From Lactobacillaceae bacterium (GTDB taxonomy: Bacteria; Bacillota; Bacilli; Lactobacillales; Lactobacillaceae): 5,309 bases of DNA. Positions within the stretch are counted from its first letter, which is position 1; each line of letters begins with the position of its first letter. The stretch is from assembly GCA_031261865.1 (NCBI GenBank), contig JAISIV010000053.1, positions 1-5,309 on the forward strand, written 5' to 3'. A program made the position numbers and the translations under genes. The notes under the pieces are model-generated. The model made no database searches. It worked only from the letters and a program-made list of their open reading frames with translations, and had not been told where the DNA came from. This document shows positions 1 to 4,957 of the stretch, one piece after another.

Positions 1-1349
1 GTGAAGTTTGTCCAACTCATATTTTCATTAAGAGTTCCCCTAAGAATATCGATTAAAGTTGTCTTACTTGCAGTACGGCCTAATTCTGTAACCTCTAATA
101 CTGCCCCGATTATGGATTCAGCTAATTTAGTTTCGTCGACTGCTGGCCTTGCATCTAAACAGTTTGTGCATCGACCACAGTTTTCAATATCTTCACCAAA
201 ATAACGCATGATATATCGTTGCAAACACATTTGAGTTGAACCATATCGAATCATTTCTTGTAGTTTATTTAATTGAACATCTCGAAATTCTGGTGATTGA
301 TTTTCGCTGTGATCAATGAAAAATCTTTGGGTGTCGGCATCTGATGTTGAATACAAAAGGGTAACTTCACTGTCTAAACCATCACGTCCAGCACGACCGA
401 TTTCTTGATAATAAGCTTCAATTGTCCCCGGCATGTTGTTGTGAATCACGTAACGGACATTTGATTTATTGATGCCCATACCAAAAGCAACGGTGGCAAC
501 AATCACATCAGCTTCGTCATATAAAAACGCATGCTGAGCTTCAGTTCTTTCTTGATCGCTGAGACCTGCGTGATATCTACGAGCGTTAATATTGTTAGCT
601 ACTAAAAACTCGGTGATTTCTTCAACTTCTGCTCTTTTACTAGCGTAAATAATGCCAACTTCATTGGCATGTGCTTTAACGTATCTAAGAATAAAATCCA
701 GTTTTTGTTTTTTTGACAAACCGTGTTCCATTTTCAAAACTAAGTTAGGTCGATATGGACTGGTTTTTACGACTTTTTGAATTTCCAACAAATCCACAAT
801 TTCTTCTTCAACTCGTTTTGTAGCTGTCGCCGTCAAGGCTAAAACTCTTGGATGTTGCGGTAAATTTTGAATGTAGTTGACTGAATTCAAATAAGCGGGT
901 CGAAAATCGTGTCCCCATTGCGACAATGAATGGGCTTCATCGATGACGACTAAAGAGAGATTTAATTGTGACAAGAAACTATAAAAATATTCATTTTCCA
1001 AACGCTCAGGTGCAATGAAAACAAATTTATAAAGGCCGCGATAAATTTCTTGCTTCCTTTTTTCTTGTTCTTCAGGACTTAAAGCACTGGTTAATTCTGT
1101 AGCCGTGACCCGGGCGGAAATAAGTTCATCAACTTGGTTTTGAATCAAAGAAATAAGTGGCGAAATAACCAACGTGATTCCTGGCAGAAGTAGGCCTGAA
1201 ATTTGATAAGTAATTGATTTCCCACCACCAGTCGGCATAATACCCAGAGTTTTCTGGCCTGCCAAAACTGAATTGATAATGTCCAATTGTCCTTCACGAA
1301 AGGCGCTATATCCATATATTTTTTCTAATAAAGTGTTGGGGGTTTCCAT
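1..1349 (-). CDS. recQ: ATP-dependent DNA helicase RecQ (3' end cut by window edge)
   Basis: A superfamily 2 DNA helicase that unwinds duplex and recombination intermediates in the 3'-5' direction during repair. It is read on the minus strand; 449 residues are visible and the frame is still open at the left edge. Motifs in order: motif 0 FREGQ (17-21), motif I MPTGGGKS (38-45), motif Ia VISPLISLIQ (61-70), motif II DEAH (137-140) followed by the RecQ aromatic-rich loop SLSQWGHDFRPAY (141-153), motif III ALTATAT (171-177), motif IV around IIYASKRAE (233-241), motif V VATVAFGMGINK (284-295) and motif VI QEIGRAGRDG (315-324). Four zinc-site cysteines lie at 375, 391, 394 and 397. The winged-helix RQC domain begins at about 405 and is cut off; any HRDC domain lies outside. 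The ATG at 1349 is chosen because GAGG sits eight bases upstream and TAA lies two codons upstream in the same frame. It follows the ATPase gene by three bases, so the two are probably cotranscribed and translationally coupled. Family assignment is very secure. Confidence 0.97.
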   Translation of the reverse strand, partial: METPNTLLEKIYGYSAFREGQLDIINSVLAGQKTLGIMPTGGGKSITYQISGLLLPGITLVISPLISLIQNQVDELISARVTATELTSALSPEEQEKRKQEIYRGLYKFVFIAPERLENEYFYSFLSQLNLSLVVIDEAHSLSQWGHDFRPAYLNSVNYIQNLPQHPRVLALTATATKRVEEEIVDLLEIQKVVKTSPYRPNLVLKMEHGLSKKQKLDFILRYVKAHANEVGIIYASKRAEVEEITEFLVANNINARRYHAGLSDQERTEAQHAFLYDEADVIVATVAFGMGINKSNVRYVIHNNMPGTIEAYYQEIGRAGRDGLDSEVTLLYSTSDADTQRFFIDHSENQSPEFRDVQLNKLQEMIRYGSTQMCLQRYIMRYFGEDIENCGRCTNCLDARPAVDETKLAESIIGAVLEVTELGRTASKTTLIDILRGTLNENMSWTNF

Positions 1350-1352
1350 AGT

Positions 1353-2558
1353 TTAATCCTCGAGTAGCCAATCTGAAACTAATTTAACGTCAATCCCTTT
1401 TTCATAAACTAGCCGCCCGTTGTCTATCCCCACTAACAGTGTTTTGGGATAATTGTCTCGAATATTCAGTAGGTTGTCGATTTCTCGTTGGCTGTTTTCC
1501 GGCATCGTATAGGTTACTTGAAAATAAGACCTTTGCCCTTTTTTATCCGCAACGAAATCGATTTCCTTCCCATTAATTTTTGTAAAGTGAACATCAAAAT
1601 CTTTTCTTAGAAGTTCAATAAACACCACGTTTTCTAAACGTGTTCCTAAGTTAGTCCTTTTTAAACTTGGGTTAATTTGCGAGTTCATGATTCCTACATC
1701 ATTAACGTAAAATTTGGAATCCGTTCTCAATCTTTGAGATCCACGAATATCTACTTCGTTAATCTCGTAAAACATATAAGCTTGTTTAAACAAATCAACG
1801 TATTGTCTAATTTTTTCAGATGAAATGTTGTAACCAGCATTATTCAATCTATTTCTTAAGTTCGTCAGATTTATTTCACTGTGAACGGAATCCATTAAAA
1901 TCTGCGAAATAACCCTTAATTTATTTTGGTCGATAGTTCCCCCTCTCAAAGAAACATCTCGTAAGATAATGCTGTCGTAAATGTCTGACAATTCTTTGAT
2001 TGTTTTTTCAGGATCCAAATCGTCAATATCGGCAGATGGCATTCCGCCAAAATTCAAATATTGTTGTAAGGCTGCCGCATCATTTTCAATGTTGGAATAT
2101 TGTTTGAATTCCGAAAACGAGAAAGGATAAATATCGAATTTCACGTAACGACCAGACAATAAAGTTGCTAGTTCACCGGACAAAATAGACGCATTAGAGC
2201 CGGTGATATAAATATCGGAGTCGAAATCAACACGAAGACTATTCACAATTTTTTGCCAATCTTTGGCTATTTGGATTTCGTCAAAAAAGAAATAGACTTT
2301 CCCTTTAATTTTCGAAACACGATTTTTCAAATATTGATAAAAATCATCGGGGTTTTGAGCCAATTTTTGGTTATCGTAAGACTCGAAATTCAATGAAATA
2401 ATGTTTTCATTACTAACACCATATTCGCTTTTTAAAACGTCTTGAATTTGATTTAAAAAAACCGATTTTCCCGACCTTCTAATTCCGGTAAGGATTTTAA
2501 TTTTGTCGTTATTAATATAGGGTTTTATCTCATCGAGATTTTTTTGGCGTGTGATCAT
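1353..2558 (-). CDS. AAA_14 / DUF4143-type ATP-binding protein
   Basis: A 401-residue P-loop ATPase of the widespread but poorly understood family with an AAA_14 domain followed by DUF4143. Visible parts: Walker A GIRRSGKS (25-32), Walker B VYFFFDE (88-94), sensor-1-like ITGSN (118-122), the family signature LSGELATLLSGRY (126-138) with a likely arginine-finger Arg137, and YPFSFSEF (144-151). A winged-helix-like region spans about 213-268. A C-terminal restriction-endonuclease-like fold has Glu309 in LEN, EIDFV (332-336) and YFQV (345-348). No signal peptide or membrane helix is seen, so it is probably cytosolic. The length and the N-terminal pattern (MITRQ..LDEIKPYI...KILTGIRRSGKS) are typical of the family, so the start is secure. 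That start has no Shine-Dalgarno sequence and lies six bases after a TATAAT box, suggesting a leaderless mRNA. It is cotranscribed with recQ. The cellular role is unknown; such genes are scattered among genomes, and a mobile or defence-related role is only speculation. Confidence 0.93.
   Translation of the reverse strand: MITRQKNLDEIKPYINNDKIKILTGIRRSGKSVFLNQIQDVLKSEYGVSNENIISLNFESYDNQKLAQNPDDFYQYLKNRVSKIKGKVYFFFDEIQIAKDWQKIVNSLRVDFDSDIYITGSNASILSGELATLLSGRYVKFDIYPFSFSEFKQYSNIENDAAALQQYLNFGGMPSADIDDLDPEKTIKELSDIYDSIILRDVSLRGGTIDQNKLRVISQILMDSVHSEINLTNLRNRLNNAGYNISSEKIRQYVDLFKQAYMFYEINEVDIRGSQRLRTDSKFYVNDVGIMNSQINPSLKRTNLGTRLENVVFIELLRKDFDVHFTKINGKEIDFVADKKGQRSYFQVTYTMPENSQREIDNLLNIRDNYPKTLLVGIDNGRLVYEKGIDVKLVSDWLLED
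1358..1361 (-). promoter_or_regulatory. recQ ribosome binding site inside the ATPase 3' end
   Basis: On the minus strand GAGG lies eight bases before the recQ ATG. It falls within the last sense codons (Glu, Asp) of the upstream ATPase gene, which supports both the ATG at 1349 and translational coupling of the pair. No separate promoter for recQ is evident in the three-base gap. Confidence 0.7.
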
Positions 2559-2564
2559 AATTCA

Positions 2565-2594
2565 ATTATATTGAAAACGGGACAAATATGTCCC
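2565..2594 (-). promoter_or_regulatory. Predicted promoter of the ATPase-recQ pair, leaderless
   Basis: The minus strand reads a perfect -10 box TATAAT (2570-2565), 18 bases after GGGACA (2594-2589), which matches four of six positions of the consensus -35 TTGACA. The -10 box ends six bases before the ATPase ATG, so transcription would start at or within a base or two of the ATG. No ribosome site is present between them. The -35 element is one arm of a 16-bp palindrome, so a protein bound there would block RNA polymerase. This is inferred from sequence only. Confidence 0.6.
2579..2594. promoter_or_regulatory. Palindromic operator candidate, copy 1 (ATPase-proximal)
   Basis: The plus strand reads GGGACAAATATGTCCC: two perfect 6-bp arms (GGGACA/TGTCCC) around four bases. 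It overlaps the -35 region of the predicted ATPase promoter. An identical 16-bp copy lies 40 bp away, about four helical turns, so both would face the same side of the DNA. I do not recognise the binding protein; it does not match the Gram-positive LexA, CIRCE, CopY/MecI or Rex consensus sites. Autoregulation by the ATPase, which has a winged-helix-like segment, is one possibility. Confidence 0.6.
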
Positions 2595-2611
2595 AAATTT
2601 TCCAAATATAC

Positions 2612-2638
2612 AAAAAAAGGGACAAATATGTCCCGTTT
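2612..2638 (-). terminator. Likely intrinsic terminator of proC
   Basis: Immediately after the proC stop, the minus-strand transcript folds GGGACA and TGTCCC into a 6-bp stem with a TATT loop, followed at once by seven U residues (2618-2612). Three A-U pairs could extend the stem across one mismatch. The short stem makes it moderate in strength, and some readthrough into the ATPase-recQ pair is possible. Confidence 0.6.
2619..2634. promoter_or_regulatory. Palindromic operator candidate, copy 2 (proC-proximal)
   Basis: This is an exact copy of the 16-bp palindrome at 2579-2594, starting two bases beyond the proC stop codon. It can serve as a second operator for the ATPase promoter. In RNA made from the minus strand it also forms the stem of the likely proC terminator. 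The same DNA may therefore have two roles. Confidence 0.55.
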
Positions 2639-3386
2639 ATTCAGCAGAATTATTTTTGTCAATTGTCGCTTGAAGCATTTGTTGAAAAACATCATTGATG
2701 TCTGAGTTTTTCAAAGATTTAAAACCTTGTTCTGTAGAACCACCAGGGGTCATAACTGCATCGGCGACCGATTGCAAATCAGCATCAACTGGCATTTGAA
2801 AAAGTGTTCCAATAAATGTTTGTAAAGAAAGTTTAAGAGCGGTTGTCCCATCAAGACCAACCCGTTCGGCAGAAAAAGCATAACTTTGAATAATACCAGC
2901 AACAAAAGCGGGGCCAGATCCGGCAACGGCACTTACGGCAGCGAACTTATCCTCATCAATAATTTCAGCAGTTCCTAATTGATTAAAGAGATCCAAATAT
3001 GTGTCGACTTGGGCGAAATCCTTTTCAAACGCTAATGCAGTAAAACCGACTTTTTTGGAAACATTTACGTTAGGTAGAGCACGTACGAGACCGGCATTTT
3101 CAATCAAACTACGTAAAGTTTTTAAAGAAATCCCGCCGAGCACAGACACAACTACTTTTGCTTGCTGCAAATAAGGTGCGACTTCTTCAAGTGCATCTAC
3201 TGGAGTCGCTACAACAACCAAGTCGGCCCACGTTGCTAATTCTTCGGTCGGCTTGAATTCCACTTTTAATTCAGCAGCTGCTTCTAGACCAGTATTGGGT
3301 GAGAAAATAGAAATTTCATGGTGATCACGCCAACCCAAAATCATTGCTTGAGCCATATTCCCGGCCCCGATAAAACCAATTTTCAT
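2637..3386 (-). CDS. proC: Pyrroline-5-carboxylate reductase
   Basis: Catalyses the last step of proline synthesis, the NAD(P)H-dependent reduction of 1-pyrroline-5-carboxylate to L-proline, in the cytosol. The N-terminal Rossmann fold begins at residue 1 with the dinucleotide loop GAGNMA (7-12); VVVATPVDALEEV (57-69) is the second typical strand-loop. The helical dimerisation domain includes SAVAGSGPAFV (152-162) and the family signature VMTPGGSTEQGFKSL (211-225). At 249 residues it is slightly short for the family, where about 260-275 is usual. The segment that is commonly MPNTP reads LPNVN here (104-108). The ATG start is supported by AAGGGG seven bases upstream, which overlaps the stop codon of the preceding DUF4097 gene. 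With an 11-base gap it is probably the last gene of the padR-DUF4097-proC operon. No proA or proB is in view, so the proline genes are not clustered here. Confidence 0.95.
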   Translation of the reverse strand: MKIGFIGAGNMAQAMILGWRDHHEISIFSPNTGLEAAAELKVEFKPTEELATWADLVVVATPVDALEEVAPYLQQAKVVVSVLGGISLKTLRSLIENAGLVRALPNVNVSKKVGFTALAFEKDFAQVDTYLDLFNQLGTAEIIDEDKFAAVSAVAGSGPAFVAGIIQSYAFSAERVGLDGTTALKLSLQTFIGTLFQMPVDADLQSVADAVMTPGGSTEQGFKSLKNSDINDVFQQMLQATIDKNNSAE

Positions 3387-3393
3387 ATAGCAA

Positions 3394-3399
3394 CCCCTT
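3394..3399 (-). promoter_or_regulatory. proC ribosome binding site overlapping the upstream stop codon
   Basis: The minus strand reads AAGGGG seven bases before the proC ATG. Its first two A residues are also the last two bases of the TAA stop codon of the DUF4097 gene. The overlap supports cotranscription and possible translational coupling of the two genes. Confidence 0.7.
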
Positions 3400-4519
3400 A
3401 TCTTAATTCAATAGTACCCGCATAAATTTGAGCTTTGATATTATTCTTGGCGTTTTTTGCCGTTGTCCCGCGAGCATAATCTGTCGCAAGTGCTTCGAAA
3501 GTGGCATCGCGCTTGACGTCGACAGTACCGGCCTTAGCTGCTAATTCAAAATTGAATTTCTCTATAGGATCAACTTTAAAAATATTTTCTCCGGCTTCAG
3601 ACTCTAGTTCAACATGACCTAAAAGCTCATCGAATTCTATGTTCAAATATCCTGCACTATTTGAAAAAATACCTTGGCCCTTGATTTCACTCATCTTAAT
3701 AGAGCCGGCTTCGCTACTGAGATTGAACTTAGCTTTCGTTGCCCTATAAATCACATCCGCGGCATTAACTTCGCTAGAAAAATCAACGGCGTCAACTTTC
3801 GTCACAAATACTTGAGCACCACTAGCATGAAGGTCGATTGAATTCAAAGTTAAATCGTTTAATTTCAATCTTGATCCTTGAGCGTGAATAAATAGATCTG
3901 ATTTTTTATTGTCTAAGCTAGAAACTTTAATATCACTGTGGTTGGCATTCAAAGTAATAGCACCCGCGTATTTTTTAGGGATCGACACTTCTAAAGTCAT
4001 ACGTACTTTTTTAAATGGACTCCAACGTTGTTTCCAATTTAACTCAGGTAGAGTTAGCCGTAAATCGGTATCGGTTTGAGCGACGTCTAATGTTTCGGTG
4101 ATATTTTTTGAATTGTAAACAACATGAACTTTAGAATCCGTACTTTCTTTGATTGAGACAACAGTTGTAAAGTTAGTATCCATTCCAACGAGAACTCGAG
4201 GGGTGCTGGTATCAATATCAATATTTAGAAGACCAGCAATCTCGAAGTCTTTAGTTAAAGTATCTTGAGGTGGTACTTGGGAATTATTAGCTTCGTCGAT
4301 TACGGTGATCGACTCGATAACTGGTTTTAAATCCCCAAGTTGAGACAAAGCTTGTTTTACAACCTGAGCATCAGAAAGTTTACTATCTTTTTCTTTAATT
4401 AAATCAGTTGATGCTTCTAAGTCACTTAGTACTTCATCTTTAAAATCCTGGAGTTCTTGATTCATTTCATAGTCGGCGAACAATTTATCAACAGCCGTTT
4501 TTAAATTTTCATTCATCAT
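3398..4519 (-). CDS. HAAS-like and DUF4097 beta-repeat protein
   Basis: A 373-residue protein with two visible parts. Residues about 3-70 form a charged helical domain, with ELQDFKDEVLSDLE (22-35) and ALSQLGDL (57-64), resembling the HAAS/DUF1700 domain that typically pairs with PadR regulators. Residues about 90-373 are short beta strands with recurring Ser/Gly turns, such as LSSEAGSIKMSEIKG and LESEAGENIFKV, typical of the DUF4097 adhesin-like fold. There is no signal peptide, hydrophobic helix or sorting motif, so it is probably cytosolic or membrane-associated through partners, despite the adhesin label of the family. The ATG at 4519 is preferred. An in-frame TTG at 4531 would overlap padR by 11 bases and has a poorer ribosome site; the ATG at 4516 is equally possible. 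The gene sits one base after padR and 11 bases before proC. Its molecular role is unknown; a signalling or envelope-stress function with the PadR protein is inferred from context. Confidence 0.85.
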   Translation of the reverse strand: MMNENLKTAVDKLFADYEMNQELQDFKDEVLSDLEASTDLIKEKDSKLSDAQVVKQALSQLGDLKPVIESITVIDEANNSQVPPQDTLTKDFEIAGLLNIDIDTSTPRVLVGMDTNFTTVVSIKESTDSKVHVVYNSKNITETLDVAQTDTDLRLTLPELNWKQRWSPFKKVRMTLEVSIPKKYAGAITLNANHSDIKVSSLDNKKSDLFIHAQGSRLKLNDLTLNSIDLHASGAQVFVTKVDAVDFSSEVNAADVIYRATKAKFNLSSEAGSIKMSEIKGQGIFSNSAGYLNIEFDELLGHVELESEAGENIFKVDPIEKFNFELAAKAGTVDVKRDATFEALATDYARGTTAKNAKNNIKAQIYAGTIELR

Positions 4520-4520
4520 C

Positions 4521-4853
4521 TTATTCCGCAATTAACCTATCAATTATTTTTTTCGTATCTTCCCAATTCGCTAACGAATCCTTATAAGTTTTTCGCCCCT
4601 GTTTGGTGATCCGATAATATTTCCTTCGAGCCCCTTTAGTTTCATCACCCCAATAGGATTCGATATCCTTTTGTAATTCCAAGCGTTTATAACTGGAATA
4701 TAACGTGGCTTCTTTTAGCTCGAATTGATTGTCGGTTTTTTCTTTGATTGTGTTGAAAATTTCGAACCCGTATCTTGGATTTTTAAGTAATGTTGATAGG
4801 ACAATCGAATCAACATTCCCACGCAGTAAATCTGAAGAAATTTGCCGTGACAT
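4521..4853 (-). CDS. PadR-family transcriptional regulator
   Basis: A 110-residue winged-helix DNA-binding protein that would act as a homodimeric regulator, usually a repressor. Family hallmarks in order: DSIVLSTLLKNPRYGFEIFNTI (15-36), the recognition-helix region ELKEATLYSSYKRLE (45-59), and the wing GARRKYYRITKQGRKTY (74-90). The C-terminal helix NWEDTKKIIDRLIAE (96-110) is short, as in the small PadR subfamily with a single dimerisation helix. Usual ligands of the family are phenolics, drugs or unknown signals; none can be deduced here. AAAGGAG lies seven bases before the ATG, giving a confident start. It heads an operon with the HAAS/DUF4097 gene, a common Firmicutes pairing in which the HAAS protein is thought to work with the regulator. 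A palindrome over the predicted transcription start suggests autoregulation. Confidence 0.93.
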   Translation of the reverse strand: MSRQISSDLLRGNVDSIVLSTLLKNPRYGFEIFNTIKEKTDNQFELKEATLYSSYKRLELQKDIESYWGDETKGARRKYYRITKQGRKTYKDSLANWEDTKKIIDRLIAE

Positions 4854-4860
4854 ATAACTA

Positions 4861-4867
4861 CTCCTTT
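4861..4867 (-). promoter_or_regulatory. padR ribosome binding site
   Basis: The minus strand reads AAAGGAG seven bases before the padR ATG. It is a near-consensus Shine-Dalgarno sequence and fixes the start. Confidence 0.8.
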
Positions 4868-4869
4868 AT

Positions 4870-4883
4870 CTGATTAATATCAG
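4870..4883. promoter_or_regulatory. Candidate PadR operator palindrome
   Basis: The plus strand reads CTGATTAATATCAG, with 5-bp arms CTGAT/ATCAG around four bases. It lies between the -10 box and the ribosome site and covers the predicted transcription start, a standard position for a repressor. It differs from the ATGTA-N8-TACAT pattern known for phenolic-acid PadR proteins, so the link to this PadR is an inference. Confidence 0.4.
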
Positions 4884-4910
4884 TATTACACAAATTACTA
4901 TGTCTGTCAA
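4883..4910 (-). promoter_or_regulatory. Predicted sigma-A promoter of padR-DUF4097-proC
   Basis: The minus strand carries a perfect -35 TTGACA (4910-4905), a 16-base spacer and the -10 box TAATAC (4888-4883). Transcription would start near 4876, about 23 bases before the padR ATG. It is the only convincing promoter found for the three-gene operon. Confidence 0.65.
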
Positions 4911-4919
4911 ACTAATTTA

Positions 4920-4952
4920 TAAAATAAAAAACCTTTCGTCAAAAAAGGTCTT
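4920..4952 (-). terminator. Intrinsic terminator of the surface-protein gene
   Basis: Six bases after the stop codon, the minus-strand RNA pairs AAGACCTTT (4952-4944) with AAAGGTTTT (4936-4928), including one G-U pair, around a 7-base loop. A run rich in U follows. It separates the surface-protein transcript from the padR operon. Confidence 0.75.
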
Positions 4953-4957
4953 ACGAA

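Larger units (their letters stand above)
2555..2634 (-). repeat. Imperfect 40-bp tandem duplication of a palindrome plus -10 unit
   Basis: Read on the minus strand, units 2634-2595 and 2594-2555 each begin with the identical 16-bp palindrome. The next 16 bases agree at 11 positions (TTTTTTTGTATATTTG against GTTTTCAATATAATTG). Each unit has a -10-like box at the same distance: TATATT (2610-2605) and TATAAT (2570-2565). The outer ends also form a 10-bp inverted repeat, AAACGGGACA (2575-2584) with TGTCCCGTTT (2629-2638). The pattern suggests duplication of an ancestral operator-promoter unit, with the second -10 box having drifted. Confidence 0.55.

Noticed and set aside
1..204. Open frame on the plus strand opposite recQ
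   Set aside because: It lies entirely antisense to a secure RecQ coding region, starts at the window edge and encodes nothing recognisable.
1353..2558. Insertion sequence or transposon carrying the ATPase
   Set aside because: No transposase, terminal inverted repeats or target-site duplication can be seen around the gene; the palindromes are on one side only.
2579..2634. Two 16-bp repeats with a 24-bp gap as a minimal CRISPR
   Set aside because: There are only two copies, the gap is AT-rich and partly repeats itself as part of a 40-bp tandem unit, and no cas gene is near. An operator/terminator role fits better.
2579..2634. LexA (SOS) control of the ATPase-recQ pair
   Set aside because: The Gram-positive LexA box CGAAC-N4-GTTCG is not present; GGGACA-N4-TGTCCC does not match it.
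2750..2932. A 60-residue open frame within proC on the same strand
   Set aside because: It overlaps the conserved proC C-terminal domain in another frame, with no recognisable product.
4519..4531. TTG at 4531 as the start of the DUF4097 gene
   Set aside because: It would overlap padR by 11 bases with a poor ribosome site, while ATG codons at 4519 and 4516 lie just after the padR stop and give the usual HAAS N-terminus.
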